DNA of 64,000 nucleotides from Torymus aiolomorphi (GCA_036365515.1 CM070875.1:4499001-4563000); one strand, 5' to 3'. Shown: positions 23,401-35,961, numbered from the stretch's first letter. Numbers and translations are program-made. Notes: generated by a model from the sequence alone, not told the origin.

Positions 23401-26400
23401 ATTCCACAAAGTGCTGGGAATATCCATTGGCAACGTCGATGAGGATGAACGTAAGCTCGGGGACGGCTGCCAAAACACCTGACAGCCGCTCGAAGTCCCG
23501 ATCCTTCATCCCCGTGGTAGCGGCCATGTTCTTCAGGCAGTCGGGATTTCGCACGGCGAAGGCCTTCCACTCGTCGGGCGTGTAGAACTTGTGCATCGCC
23601 GAGAACAGGCCGTGCTGGAAAAGTCAAAGGAAAACATTGCATGTTGCATCTTTCGCGCGATTATAAAAGCCATCTTTATCACAAGGTAGGTGTGAATATT
23701 GTATAGGGGAGACCCGGGCAAGAAGAAACACCCAATTTTCTCGGATATTATTATTATGGCGCTAAAATAATAGTGAGCATTAATAGATAACAATATTGTT
23801 GAATAAATGCCAGTATGATTTAAGCGCCCTCGCTGATCAGGTTGACAACATAGGCGAAATTCCTTTTGAGCGTCGATTCTTACGATTTCATCATCGTAAG
23901 AAAACGTGTTTATTTTGGTATTTAGATGCAAATCTTACTTCAAACTTTGTAGGGGTATTATATTTTACTTATATTTAAAGAAATCATCGTTATAATTGAG
24001 GTATCCATTGTAATACATAATTATTTTTGACAAATTTTAAAAAGTATTAGGGCCGGGTAAGATGGCAGTATACAAATACGAGGAAAGTTGATCGTGGCAG
24101 CTGGAGTCAAGAGTTACTTGTAAAAGCGACAGAGTTAAACAATAAGAGGGATTGTTCTATTACTATTGATTTACCCCATTTAAAGGCTCTGATTACGTCA
24201 TTTGTATGACTTCAGATAAAATAAAAAAGGTGTTCGATCTTACCCGGCTGATTTTTCGAGCCGACAAAAACTACCTTCGTTTTTGTCGTTATGCAGAATT
24301 TTATTAATCTTATTTTTGCTTCTTATAGTTTTATATTCTTTTTTGTTATTATAAAACCTTGAAGAATACATATATTTTATTATATTTTTTTTTCATTGTT
24401 TATTAACGTTTTTTCTTAGGTGTACCGTCTTGCTCGGGTTTCCCCTATGGCTATTTTAACGAATTACCTTTGACAGCACTCTTGCCATTTCAAAAGTACC
24501 AATCGTGTCCATGTTGGAGGCCATGATCGGGATTCCCCGGTAGGTCTGCTTGGAATTTCGAAAAGTTATTTCCCTGAATAAATCGATCTGAAAAGACAAA
24601 CAAAGGTCAGGCTAAAATAGCAAACACGTATATCGAGAGAAATAGCGCGATACACGACTTAATCCGGGTGCGGTATCGAGGGGGCAGTGGCCATAAGAGG
24701 TCCACGGATCCACCAAGGTTTTTCTTATGTATTTTGATCTGCTAGATCCGAATATACAAGGTTTTTTTGCTCCAAAATAGTCGAGAAATTATTTATTAAC
24801 AAAATTGTTATAAATAAATTTAAACAATGATGTATTTTGGTTTTAAATATTTGCAGGCTATTCTCTGTCATTTTCTAAGAGGAAAATGTTCTTTGGCGAG
24901 TCTTCGTTAGATGCACAATTTCCGAGAAAAATTTTTTCTATCGCATTCTACGATATAATTAAAAAAAAGAATAATTTTATGAATGCCTCAGAAATCAGCT
25001 TGGATCGTTCACATTGATATCAACGAAAAAAATCTATTAAATCCACGTAGATTTCATAATATCCACATTGACATTCACCAAAAAAATCTCCGTGGACTTA
25101 ATACAATTTATGTGGATTTAATAGAATCAATGTGGATTTTATACAATCCACTTAGATATCCACAAATATATCCGCGTGGATTTGATAGAAATGTAAGTTG
25201 ATAGATAGGTGAGATCTCAAGTCTCTTCTTAGGTGAGACTCAGGTAAAATCTCACGACAAAATCTCACCTGAAATTCTGCTGCAGATGCTGCAGAAAACT
25301 TACGTAAATTAAAAAAGCAAAACCAGCTTCTTCAGTATTGGAAATCACTTATTAGGATGTTTTACCTCCCGGATGAGCTCAAAAATATATGTTTAGAACC
25401 ATTTCATACAATTTTTAATTTTTTTAAATTGGTACATGAGATTTCAGGTGATTTCTCAAGTGGGATATCAAGTAAGATATCAAGTGAGATCTCAGGTAGC
25501 AATTTTTAAAAATTGAAAAATTGTATAAAATGCCTCTAAACATGTATTTTTGAGCTCATCAGGGAGGTAAAACATCACATGATTTAAATACATATTTATT
25601 TTTGAAAGTTCGTGTACGATTTTCCTGATAAATTAAGATTTATAATGTATTTAAGGATGCTCTTGCGCTCTACAGTGTGTGCGCTAGGAGAGAGAGTACA
25701 TAAACTGTAGTACGGACGCATCACGTGGTCTGTTTCCTAGGTCTCTCTGCCATGTCGCCACATGTCCCGCAATAATAAAAATTTAACACAAAGTATTTCA
25801 ATATTTTCCACGGCTACGTATAATTTACAAAATGTAATCTGAAAGAGGGAGATTTTATCTTTAAATTGATATATATTGTATTAGTAAAAAATTTTATCCC
25901 GTTTGGGAAATACTCAAGTTTACTAATTTTTTCTCGCGGTCCCATAAGAGCACGTGTAAAAAATGAAAATTTCAAGCGTTAATTTTTCAAAATTTTCCAC
26001 GGTAACAGGATAAAATAAGGATACCACAAGATTCAGCATATCTTGAACTACTGAAAATGTTATAGCCGAGTTCGTAAATTTCCATGCAAGAGCGTTCTTA
26101 ATAGGTTTATGAACACTTTTACCGATAAGTACCTATTATTATGAATTTTGAAGTATAGAGACTCATGAAGGATTTTGCATCATAAATAATATTTTTGCAT
26201 CCCAATTTTTGCGATATTGATGCAGTTGATCACCACTGCCCCCGGAGACCGTCTTTAACAGTTACTCCTCTATCATGGCCCACTAATTCTCTTGGATGAA
26301 GACACCAGTTACATCCGCGGTAGCTGTTAAATCGTATCTACAAGTTTATTAATGTTTTATACAAATGGATTTAAGAAAACCTTCATATTTGATTTGTCGT

Positions 26401-27746
26401 GTCTAAACCATAAATCATATGTTAAAGGCTTTCATTTTTGATTCTTATGGATGGCGGTAGTTCATTAGGATTAACTTGGATCAGCCAAATAAAGAATTTT
26501 TAGTTTTTGAAAACAATTGAACCATCACTGTTAAAAACTAGAGATACGTAAGACCTTCTTTGATCTTCATGTATATGCTATAAATTCAATGCATTTTCTC
26601 TGTATTTTAGATGAAATAATAAAAGAAATATGATCCAGACAACCGCTTAAAGGGGGTTAGTCGGAGTGAAGTAGGGGTATATGCGCTGGTGAGGAATTCC
26701 CGAGCGAAGCAAGGGCAGCAACTCGCGGACGTTCATAGCCCTCATTGCTCCCGAGGGCAATATACAATTTTTTCGCATGCCCGGCGGAAAGTTATTTGTG
26801 CTCAATCTCTGATTTCAGGGTCGAAGACGTCACATAACCTTACTCCTAGAAACTGCGACGCTTATGCTCGTGTGTCTACTTTTTCCCCGATTATTGCCGC
26901 CTGTATGGACTTGTGGCCCGAGCGAAACGAGGGCAGCATAACGCAGGCGGCGTTAGCCTGGAAAAAAATAGGAAAACGTGCATGCGCATCGCAGTTTCTA
27001 GGAGGGAGGCGTTACACACTACATGTGGCGTTTTACTCTCTGACGTCAGAGAGTAAACACAATACTTTACGCGTTGTATGCGAAAATAGTACATTTCGAC
27101 ACGGGTGGGGAAGTCGATTATTTAGCTGCTGTGACTTTTTGCACGAGCGAAGCGAGTGCGAAAAAGCCACACCACCTAAATAATCGACTTACGCACTAGT
27201 TTCGAACGGTATTTTATACCACGAGCGCCGAAAAATCATATCAAAGTTGTGATTTTGAGGTTAGAGTGGTATAAAACCAATTTATGACACACCGTGCGTA
27301 AAGTGACACTTTTACGCACACGTGCTAAAACAAGCATGCTCAAAAATGTCACTTAACGCACGAAGTGTCATAAAATAATGTTCGATACTTGCTCGAGTAT
27401 GATTGTCACCCTCGCTTCGCTCGGGGAACAAACTCACACTCGAACTAGAATCATATTTATCACAAGTATATCGAAAAGTACTATTTAAGTATAATCGGTC
27501 TTAATGAGATTTTTTAATCGGACAATAACGAATTAAAACTAATTCAAAAGATTAAAACCAATTTAGACCGATTAGAAAAAGGATTAGGTTCTAATCGGAA
27601 TATGTAATCAGTTTTATCATTTTAATCGGTCTAAATCTTGCAGGTTACAGCACACTTACTTCAAAACTACTCTTGAGGGTACTCCTCTTCGGCCGCATCA
27701 AGACATCCTTGAAGTCCAGCTTGATGTCGTTAATGATGGTCGGCAT
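20419..27746 (-). CDS. GMPR: GMP reductase, copy 1 (six coding exons)
   Basis: NADPH-dependent GMP reductase converts GMP to IMP and ammonia in the cytosol (purine salvage). My splicing: join of 27660-27746, 24468-24587, 23357-23614, 21936-region exon 21935-22123, 21494-21696 and 20419-20608 on the complement. Total is 1,047 nt, or 348 residues, equal to vertebrate GMPR2 length. All borders are GT-AG and all phases agree. Start: [20 protein letters not shown], the family N-terminus. Other motifs: [28 protein letters not shown]-like [10 protein letters not shown], and GSVCTTR with the catalytic Cys at residue 186. DGGCTCPGD lies across exons 4-5, and [10 protein letters not shown] near the C-terminus. 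The usual GVGPGS loop reads GLGAGS. Introns 2 and 3 are almost filled by MITE/foldback elements. Confidence 0.95.
22250..23324. mobile_element. Foldback element in GMPR intron 3, copy 1
   Basis: Ends TATATCGGCGGCTGAGAGG and the complement CCTCTCAGCCGCCGATATA. The inverted arms are about 380-400 bp each and start with four or five tandem ~28-bp units containing CCTAACTCGGCG, alternating CCCCC and CCACC. The centre (22,638-22,921) is another imperfect palindrome beginning GCATCGAATGCG and ending CGCATTCGATGC. A TA target duplication is plausible. No protein: the Arg/Pro-rich open frame inside is an artefact. It takes up nearly the whole 1.23-kb intron and does not touch the splice sites. Confidence 0.85.
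23704..24447. mobile_element. MITE in GMPR intron 2, copy 1
   Basis: Inverted ends TAGGGGAGACCCGGGCAAGA and TCTTGCTCGGGTTTCCCCTA, with TA at both borders. A smaller inverted pair inside (GCCGGGTAAGATGG near 24,051 and CGATCTTACCCGGC near 24,235) lies off-centre. It is non-coding and fills about 740 of the 853 bp of the intron. Confidence 0.8.
25356..25576. repeat. Palindromic MITE-like element, copy 1
   Basis: GATGTTTTACCTCCCGGATG at the left and the complement of nearly the same string at the right end, with arms of about 70 bp. The middle has repeated GAGATTTCAGGTGA/GATATCAAGTGAGAT-type units. Confidence 0.8.
25651..26101. mobile_element. Short TIR element, copy 1
   Basis: Ends TTAAGGATGCTCTTGC and GCAAGAGCGTTCTTAA, 451 bp in all, non-coding. 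Probably a MITE of unassigned family. Confidence 0.65.
27087..27277. mobile_element. Palindromic GCGAAGCGAG element, copy 1
   Basis: Contains TAGTACATTTCGACAC, a hairpin around GCACGAGCGAAGCGAGTGCG, and CGAACGGTATTTTATACCACG, and ends GAGGTTAGAGTGGTATAAAA. The same element with about 15% differences occurs at 28,762-28,956, which confirms its limits. Confidence 0.75.
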
Positions 27747-28075
27747 CTTCTCGTCGCAGTGTATCCGCAAAATAAAAAAAAGTACTTGACAGTCGAAAGG
27801 AAAGTACGGTTGGGTTGGGTTGCTGTGTATCTCCGTATATTTTATATATATGCAGCTGTGCAGCCGGTCCCCCAGTGTGGGGTGGGGGTCGTTTATGGTA
27901 TGATGCAAATATGGTAGTGTATATTTATGAGAGGCAGTAAATTTAGTCAATATTAACGCTCGTTATCGGTCGCTCGATTACTTTCGTGTTGAATAATATC
28001 ATAAATGACGTGTTTGATAATATAATAAATTACGCATTTTAATGCATGTTAAATCGTATGTTTTATCACGTAATA

Positions 28076-28290
28076 AAAACCGCTGCCAATTCATTGGCAC
28101 GTAGCTTTCTCTAAATTAATGTATCGTTACTATATATATAGTATATATTTTAAATATCAAATATGTTTATTCATTATACTTTTTTTTCAATGATTTAATA
28201 ATTCATTAATATTTAAAAAATTGCACATTTTTTTCTTATTATTGAAATGATTTATTATTTGACATTTATTTTATTAAAAAAAAAAGTAAT
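28076..28290 (+). repeat. Solitary end of the foldback family, copy 1
   Basis: AAAACCGCTGCCAATTCATTGGCACGTAGC and the following ~200 bp resemble the left arm start at 4,329 at moderate identity, in the same orientation. No inverted partner was found before 32 kb. It lies 330 bp upstream of the GMPR start codon. Confidence 0.7.
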
Positions 28291-28750
28291 ATTTTAATAT
28301 ATAAAATTAAAAAATTGCTATCTACCCTGAGATCAGCTTACTCACATTTTCAAAATCACATATATTTTTTAATACAATGAACACGTTTAAAAAAAAAAAT
28401 AATTTTTTAAGTTCGTTTTAACAACACAATTTTTATCTAGTCCTTTTATTTCTTCGAATCTCATCTATTCAATATGGACTATATGGAGCTTCCTATAAAA
28501 ACCAATTTTCGTAATTGCTATGTTAATCGCTATTTAGAGATAAATTAATTTATAATGTTGACTTTCTAACTTATAACTTAATAAACAATTTAAACTAATT
28601 AATATACTGTTTAAATAATAGTACGACATTTCCCATTATTACGGTTTTTTTCGCTATTATACGGCAACCAAGATTTAATAAATTAGAAATTAGACATCTA
28701 ACTAATCCTACAATAATCATTCTTCAATGCCAAATAAGATTTCACATCAA
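28291..28750. other. AT-rich stretch without a gene, copy 1
   Basis: No reading frame or clear repeat seen; AT-rich sequence between the foldback-family end and the 176-bp satellite. Confidence 0.5.
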
Positions 28751-30230
28751 AACTCGTGGCACAATAGTACATTTCGACACTGGTGCGGAAGGTGATGATT
28801 TACTTAATGTGACGTTTTTCGCACAAGCGAAGCGAGTGCGAAAAGTCACATGAAGTAAATAATCAACTTCCGCACTCGTTTCGAACGGTATTTTATACCA
28901 CGAGCGCCGAAAAATCATACCAAAGTTGTGATTTTGAGGTTAGAGTGGTATAAAAACATTTAAATTGCTTAAATAATTGGGCTACCAAATGTTTATAAAT
29001 TATAGTTTAAATGTCACAAAAGTTGCAAAATATTTGTAAGTTAAGGCCGAATAAGATTTCATAGAGAAATCTGTGGCACAAAAACATTTAAATTGTTTAA
29101 ATAAATTTTAAATAACGAAATTTTCCATTATTCCTACGTTTACATACATTATTCAGCTACCAACCGCTTATAAATTAAACAAGTAATTTATGACTAAATG
29201 TTTATCAGTTACTGCCAAAGATTTACAATCGAAATACGTGGCACAAAAACCTTTAAATTGTTTAAATAAATATTTAATTCCGAAATTTTCCTTCATTACA
29301 AGGTTTCTTCGCTGCTGTTGGGCTACCAAATGTTTATAAATTATAGTTTAAATATCACAAAGGTTGCCAAATGTTTGGAAGTTAAGGCCGAATAGGATTT
29401 CATACAGAAATCCGTGGCACAAAAACATTTAAATTGTTTAAATAAATATTTAATTCCGAAATTTTCCTTCATTACAAGGTTTCTTCGCTGCTGTTGGGCT
29501 ACCAAATGTTTATAAATTATAGTTTAAATATCACAAAGGTTGCCAAATGTTTGGAAGTTAAGGCCGAATAGGATTTCATACAGAAATCCGTGGCACAAAA
29601 ACATTTAAATTGTTTAAATAGATATTAAATTACGAAATTTTCCTTCATTACAAGGTTTCTTCGCTGTTGTTGGGCTACCAAATGTTTATAAATTATAGTT
29701 TAAATATCACAAAGGTTGCAAAGTGTTTATAAGTTAAGGCCGAATAAGATTTTATATAGAAATCCGTGGCACAAAAACATTTAAATTGTTTAAATAAATA
29801 TTGAATTACAAAATTTTCCTTCATTACAAGATTTCTTTGTTGCTATTCGGCTACCAAATGTTTATAAATTATTGTTTAAACATACCAAAGTTGCAAAATG
29901 TTCATAAGATAACACCGAATAAGATTTTATAAAGAAATATTTGGCACAAAAACTTCTAAATTGTTTAAATAAATTTTAAATAACGAAATTTTCCATTAGT
30001 CCTGCGTTTACATACATTATTCGGCTACCAACCGCTTGTAAATTATAAAATAAACGAGTAATTTGTGACTAAATATTAATAAGTAACTGCCAAAGAAGAT
30101 TTACAATCGAAACCCGGGGCACAAAAACCTTTAAATTGTTTAAATAAATATTTAATTACGAAATTTTCCTTCAATACAAGGTTTCTTCGCTGCTGTTGGG
30201 ATACCAAATGTTTATAAATTATAGTTACTT
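28750..30230. repeat. ~176-bp satellite, eight units, copy 1
   Basis: Units marked by GTGGCACAAAAACATTTAAA begin near 28,757, 29,073, 29,238, 29,414, 29,590, 29,766, 29,940 and 30,117, a spacing of about 165-177 bp. The two units after 29,238 are nearly identical. The first is split by the palindromic element at 28,762-28,956. Confidence 0.9.
28762..28956. mobile_element. Palindromic element inserted in a satellite unit, copy 1
   Basis: Interrupts a GTGGCACA|AAACATTTAAATTG unit that is whole in the neighbouring repeats. Same element as 27,087-27,277. Confidence 0.8.
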
Positions 30231-30269
30231 GACCCGGCGGCCCACGTATATAGCAAAGTAAACTTCAAA

Positions 30270-30546
<277 letters not shown>

Positions 30547-30589
30547 TTATATATATATATATATATATAAAAACAAAGTGACGATATAA

Positions 30590-31189
30590 ATAAAACGGCA
30601 AGGCAGGAAAACCGGCGCTGAAAGGGCACTGTCTCTTTTCAAAGAGAGAAAAAGGCATTCAGCGCGCGTTATATTCGCGAATATCCCCGGCGATGTGGAG
30701 GGTAGGGAGGCCTCGTCCAAGATTCATGAAATTAAAAACGCCGCGCGCCCGCGCGACGATAAAGAAGGAAAATCCGGGAGAGAGTACAAGTATGGTATGA
30801 AAAGGGCGCGCGGCGCGGGTGAAAGGACAAGTAAGCTATGAAAAAAGTGGGAGTTATTTAAACGGCCCCGGCAAGCGCCGGCCTTTTCTCTCTTATTCGG
30901 TCCGATGAGCACGGGAGTATACGGAATGTTTGCACTGTGTGTGTGTATGCGTCTGTAGATGCGTATAACGGTTTTATGCTTTATTTCGTCATATAGCCTT
31001 TGAGGAGGGATTTAAAAAGGCGCGCGTGCGGGAAGCGTAAATGGGTTATAGCGTATGAGTGCGGGTGGATATTTTTGCGAATTTTCAGGAAATTTTTCTG
31101 GAAGCGTTAAAAGAAAAAAGTTTTATATATCAAAGAACACACTCGCGGTATGCGGGCGGGGGAGAGAAATAAACAGAGCGCCCGTTTAT

Positions 31190-31190
<1 letters not shown>
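30590..31190. other. GC-rich block of unknown role, copy 1
   Basis: Clearly richer in CG dinucleotides than its surroundings (GCGCGCGGCGCGG, CGCGCGCCCGCGCG). No convincing coding frame. It lies about 2.9 kb upstream of the GMPR start; no promoter motif could be assigned. Confidence 0.45.
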
Positions 31191-31192
<2 letters not shown>

Positions 31193-31232
<40 letters not shown>

Positions 31233-31364
31233 CATTCTTCATTTATATTAGATGGTAAAAGTCTAAAAAGAGTAGTAAAAAAAATATCACACACTCGAAA
31301 TTTAATAACTCGAGTCGTGAAAGTTTGCCTCCTCCGCATAGTCACGTTTCCACCTTCCACCTCC

Positions 31365-31411
<47 letters not shown>
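31193..31411. repeat. (CA)n and (CT)n microsatellites, copy 1
   Basis: (CA)n at about 31,195-31,230 and (CT)n at about 31,370-31,410. Both are longer in copy 2 (59,479-59,519 and 59,657-59,712). The Arg-Glu and Ser-Leu repeat frames are artefacts. Confidence 0.9.
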
Positions 31412-31413
<2 letters not shown>

Positions 31414-31421
31414 TCTCTCTG

Positions 31422-31702
31422 AATGGCCTCCGCATGTTTCTGGCCAAGGATCCCTCCTACCACTTTTTTGGCATAGCGGAGTCCTGGTTGGGTCCGGTTA
31501 TCGACGACACTCTCATTCAGATTGAAGGCTACTCGCTAATCAGGCAGGATCGCAACATACATGGTGGCGGGTCGCTCTGTATGTGCGTAAAGACTACAAC
31601 ATCAAAATATTGGCTTGTTCCAAGACTTTAAGAGAAGGGAAACCCCTTATACCAGAATATTTATTCTGTCAAGCGCAGCGGAGCGATTCCGCACCCATTC
31701 TA
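31422..31702 (+). pseudogene. LINE-2 endonuclease fragment, copy 1
   Basis: Encodes a Jockey-like endonuclease start (LRMFLAKDPSYHFFGIAESW), with a frameshift at the GGCGGG near 31,568. It then continues in another frame (KPLIPEYLFCQAQRSDSAPI) until the CACGGAG element. The rest of this LINE is absent here because the duplication breakpoint cut it; the full version follows copy 2. Confidence 0.8.
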
Positions 31703-32352
31703 CACGGAGAAAAATTTGATTTGGAAAATTACCATTAATCTTATCAAAGCGAAGATATTCTCTGATTCTGACGCTTTTTACTAGTATTATAGGATTTTCT
31801 ACCATTGTAATGTATTCTTTTTACAACTTTCATTTTAAATATTACAAGTATCGAGATAACTTTCTACTATATTTATATAGCAAAAAATATACATATTGTA
31901 ATATACTATTAAAAGTATCTTCTTTTTTTTATAAAAAATATGAAACATTACTATATTTTATGGCAAAAACTGCGAAGACTTGATATTCGAATGCAGGAGT
32001 TACAAAAATTTTGATATTTAATTCTAAGTTTTACAATGATTTATGGTAAAAATTATGATGTGTGAAATGCGCATGCGCGCGGCGAACACGCGCAGTCTAC
32101 TACTCTGTCTTACCGACGTCCCTAATTTTCAGGTTATCTAGATCTCACACAATATGTTTTGCAACACAAAACTGGTCGGATATAATAAATTCCTATTTAT
32201 TTTTACTTTTATAAATACATTATCAGTTGCTAATTTTCCTTTACGTTAATTATAATGCCATATATTAATTGAAATTCAACAACGCGTCTAACTCAAATCT
32301 GCCATACATCTAGCGATAGCTAATGTACAAGTTCCAAAAATTTGTAGTCTAA

Positions 32353-32427
32353 TGTTGTTATGGGTAAGTGGTTAGAGCGTCCGACTGCTGTGCCAAGGGT
32401 CGAAGGATCGAATCCGGCCTCCGTCGA
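32353..32427 (+). ncRNA. tRNA-like sequence, copy 1
   Basis: TGGGTAAGTGG resembles the Pol III A box and GGATCGAATCC the B box, followed by AAAAAAAATTTTTAATT. Compare 60,657-60,731 and the cores of elements A and B. It does not fold as a clean tRNA, so probably a tRNA-derived promoter module. Confidence 0.5.
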
Positions 32428-33255
32428 AAAAAAATTTTTAATTTTCTTTATTCTTTACTTTAATTTATTTCTTGTATTTCTTGTATTAAGGGGGTTCATC
32501 CAACCAGGAACGTACACGGAAAAAAAAAATAAGACGCGCCTGGTTACAGAAGGTGCGTTACGGATACAGTGCCGTAGTCCGTAACTGTATTGATGACAGA
32601 ATGAAACGGTCGCGGTACGCTATACTTGCGCGCGGGGCAGTCAAAGGCGCGCAACGCCAGCCGTTGAGTGATGAAACGCCGTTCGTTCCAGTGCGTTGGA
32701 ACGACTGCCGTTCCACAGCTGAGACGCGCGCGGTTTCGGGCTGAAACGACAGTGCATCGGCAAAGTTGCGTGCGATGGCGTTACGAGGCCGAACGCGCCC
32801 GGTTCGCGCGCTGAACTCGGGTGGTTTCGGCTCGCTGAAGCCACTGCCATTCCACAGCCGAGACGCGCACGGTTTCGGGCTCAAACGACAGCGCATTGCT
32901 AAAGTTGCGTGCGATGGGGTTTCGGTCCGAAACCGCGCGCTTCTTGGCTGGAAAACGGTGGTGGTTTGAGCTCACTTGGACGGAACGAACGGCGTTTTGA
33001 TGCTGAGACGCGCATGGATTCCATCATGCAGCACATTATTGCTACTTGCAAAACCACTGGACAATTGATCACATGTGGGAGTCTCTTTTTCCTTTTTTTT
33101 CACGCCAACGAAAGTACTTACATGAATTTTTCTTTTTAAATTTCGTTCAACTCGACACTTATTGTTTTTCGTCATTTAATAAACAGAGATGCACTTTTGC
33201 TCTGTAATCATTAAAGAGATGACCAATACTTGTATATTCCAATGTTTTATTTGAA

Positions 33256-35961
33256 ATTATTGACTACGTAACCTTTTTTTATTACAATAAAACATTTATC
33301 ACGTAAATCAATACTGTTTTTATTAATGAATACAAGATATATTTATCAAAATTGATCAATACTTTCAGCGATACATTTTTCCATTGCCGAATGCGTATTT
33401 CTTCAAAATATTTGCCTTCAGCAATACTGAGAGCAAAAAATAAATTTTTGGGCTTTTCTTATTTTCCCTTGCTGAGCGCGCACTGGACGTCAATTTTCAC
33501 CTCTCACTACAAATTAATAGTTGTTCTCATCGACACGCATTTGAAAATCCTTTATTTTTTGACTTTCTATAAAATTGTCGACCTGACGAGTCATTTGCAA
33601 TACCGGCTTCAGAAGCAACAATTTTTAATTGGATGGGGTGTCTTGCAAGGTAAGTTGGTCCAATTTTTAGCTACATAAAAATTGAATTCGTTTACCATTT
33701 GTTTTTGAGCGTAGCATCTAACTATTATGGTATTTTTTTTTTTGTACAAGTCAATAGATGTAAATATATATATATAATCTTGTTAAAAAATATCTTGTTA
33801 AAATGGATCCACGATGTGCTATTATTTTTATAATTATTGGAAAATTGACGATTCCTTCCGTTTTTCGATTGCAAAGAAATTTCGCATCGCAAGGCTGATT
33901 GTGGCTTCAGTTCATAGTCGGATTCTGACACATTCAGCGAGTTTTTTAAGAATTTTTAAACACAAATATTTTTCTCTGTACCTATCAAGCGTTACTGTCG
34001 ACTTACGCGTTACGCACTCGACTGTTTACATGTTACCAATTTACTCTTTCAGACAGTCAATAAATGGAAATTGTTAAATATTGGTCATATTTGTGCAGAA
34101 TTTTGTAAAATGCAGGTCGCTACTGAAAACATACATATTTTGTACAAAATATATACGAAATTTGTCTAAGAATATGTACAAAACTTGTATAAACTTTATA
34201 TGCATTTTTTCGGAAAAAATTTGTAAAAATTTGATACACTTGATACAAATTTTGTATACAATTTATACAAGTTTTATACGTATTTTGTATGAATTTTACA
34301 TAAATTTTACACATTCAATTAATTTTTTGCCTTTTTTTAATAGTTAATCATGATTATTATTAGTCAAAAATTTTTTCGTACAATAGTAATGAGTAGTCTA
34401 CTAAAATTGTTATAATATGCATTATTTTACGGGATAGTTTGAATTTCCTTTTACTTTATAAATTTTGGTTACAAAGCATTGTTATTTGCCAAGATTTATG
34501 AAAAATTCAGTATATAGATCGTGGATCTATTCAGTTTCCGGGAATCAAATTATGTAAAAATGTTTGCCATTTATGGAAACAAAATACTATATTGTTTTGC
34601 AAGTCCATTGACTCGTAAAAAGTAGATACTGCGATGTTATGATTAAAAAGGAATCGAATTTAATTTTCATAGAACTGAAAATTAGACCAACTTACCTGCA
34701 CTAACTTACCTTATATGATTTTTTTCCTTACCAAAGAAGATACTTTAAGACTCAGATCGTTGTTATTGGTAGATTAAAATGATCACGTGATGATGGTGTA
34801 TTGCGAAAGCGCGAACGTTTGAATTTTTGATATAAAAAGTACTTGAATATACATTGAAAGCATTATACATTCTTTTGAAAATTCGTGTATAAATGTTTTA
34901 TACTGATATCAGTAAAGTTTTATCGAAAATCAGTGTTAGGCAAATCCGAACTTGCGCTACCGCAACATATTTTGCTACACGAATAGCGGCGGTACAAGTA
35001 GTGCAACTACAAATAAAATTTATTGTAGTAGTGCTACTTTACAAAAAATTGTACCCTACTCGTGGCATCGATATTTGCGTAGAGCGCTACACGATTTTTA
35101 AAAGGTGATAGTACTATTTGCATAAAGTAGTTGCACTACTTTCAAAAACAATGAAATTAAAATTTGTATGGTATGTCTTTTCGAATTAAAAAAATTAGAC
35201 TCAGCGATAAGAAGTGGATGATCTGCAAGTCGTACGTGATGCTTGCGACTTGTACACTCATAAAAACAGTATTTTTGCGGCAAAAATATTTATGTCTTGA
35301 GAGCCGTGTAGTCGCACTATTTGATGGAAGCAGTGCCATTATCGTCCAAAAATCGTATAGCGTCACAAGTAGGGTAACGACAATTTTTTTGAAAAGTAGC
35401 GGCACTCCTGCAGTGCAACTACACTATTTTCTAAAAAAGAAGTAATTATTTATAAAGCGAATATAATGTTAAGATTTTTATGGTTATTCTTTTAATATGA
35501 CGAATATAAATTGTTTGATTGAAAATTATTTTTTACGTTTCCATGCAACCGGCTAATAATTTTACAGATAATAATCGATTGTATATAGCGGAATCTGTGA
35601 ACGAATCAAGGGTGATCTACAAATTACTTTTGGAAACCCTGTTTCACTACATGAGGAGTGACCCGTAGGAAAAAAGTATGCACAAGTTTTGTGCACAAAT
35701 AAAATTTGTGCATAAATTTGTGCATAATTTAATAATTGTGCATATGTTTATGCACAAATTCGTGCACGGTTTTCGTGTGCACGTGTGCATGCATTTATAT
35801 ACAAATGTATGCACAATTTTTAAATTATGCACAAATTTATGCACAAATTTTATTTGTGCACAAAACTTTTTCCTACGGGGAATACTACTAGTATAACGAA
35901 TTTAGGTTCATACAAGCATTCGGCTATACCATACCAGTATACTGAGTATAAGATTATCTTC
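33256..35961. other. Interior of the 4.3-kb element, no gene
   Basis: AT-rich DNA with several inverted repeats. GGTAAGTTGGTCCAATTTT at about 33,650 pairs with its complement at about 34,660-34,695. A TACAAATTT-rich block lies at 34,140-34,315, GTAGTGCAACTAC-type palindromes at 34,940-35,430, and a 217-bp palindrome at 35,664-35,880. Confidence 0.65.
35664..35880. mobile_element. Palindromic MITE nested in the 4.3-kb element
   Basis: Ends CCCGTAGGAAAAA and TTTTTCCTACGGG. The body is built of TGCACAAAT/ATTTGTGCA repeats on both arms. The His/Cys-rich open frames on both strands come from this repeat. Confidence 0.8.

Larger units (their letters stand above)
24588..27659. other. GMPR intron 1, copy 1, packed with small inverted repeats
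   Basis: 3.07-kb intron with no gene. It holds a GTGGAT-rich short-repeat stretch (25,010-25,200), palindromes at 25,356-25,576 and 25,651-26,101, a cluster of CGAGCGAAGCGAG-type palindromes at 26,690-27,470, and an AATCGGTC inverted-repeat block at 27,491-27,640. Open frames in it (for example 26,689-27,183) span these palindromes and are not supported as genes. Confidence 0.75.

Noticed and set aside
23364..23642. Frames antisense or shifted to GMPR exon 3
   Set aside because: Shadows of the real exon 23,357-23,614.
26689..27183. 164-residue frame in GMPR intron 1
   Set aside because: Runs through several GCGAAGCGAG palindromes, is frameshifted in copy 2, and shows no domain.
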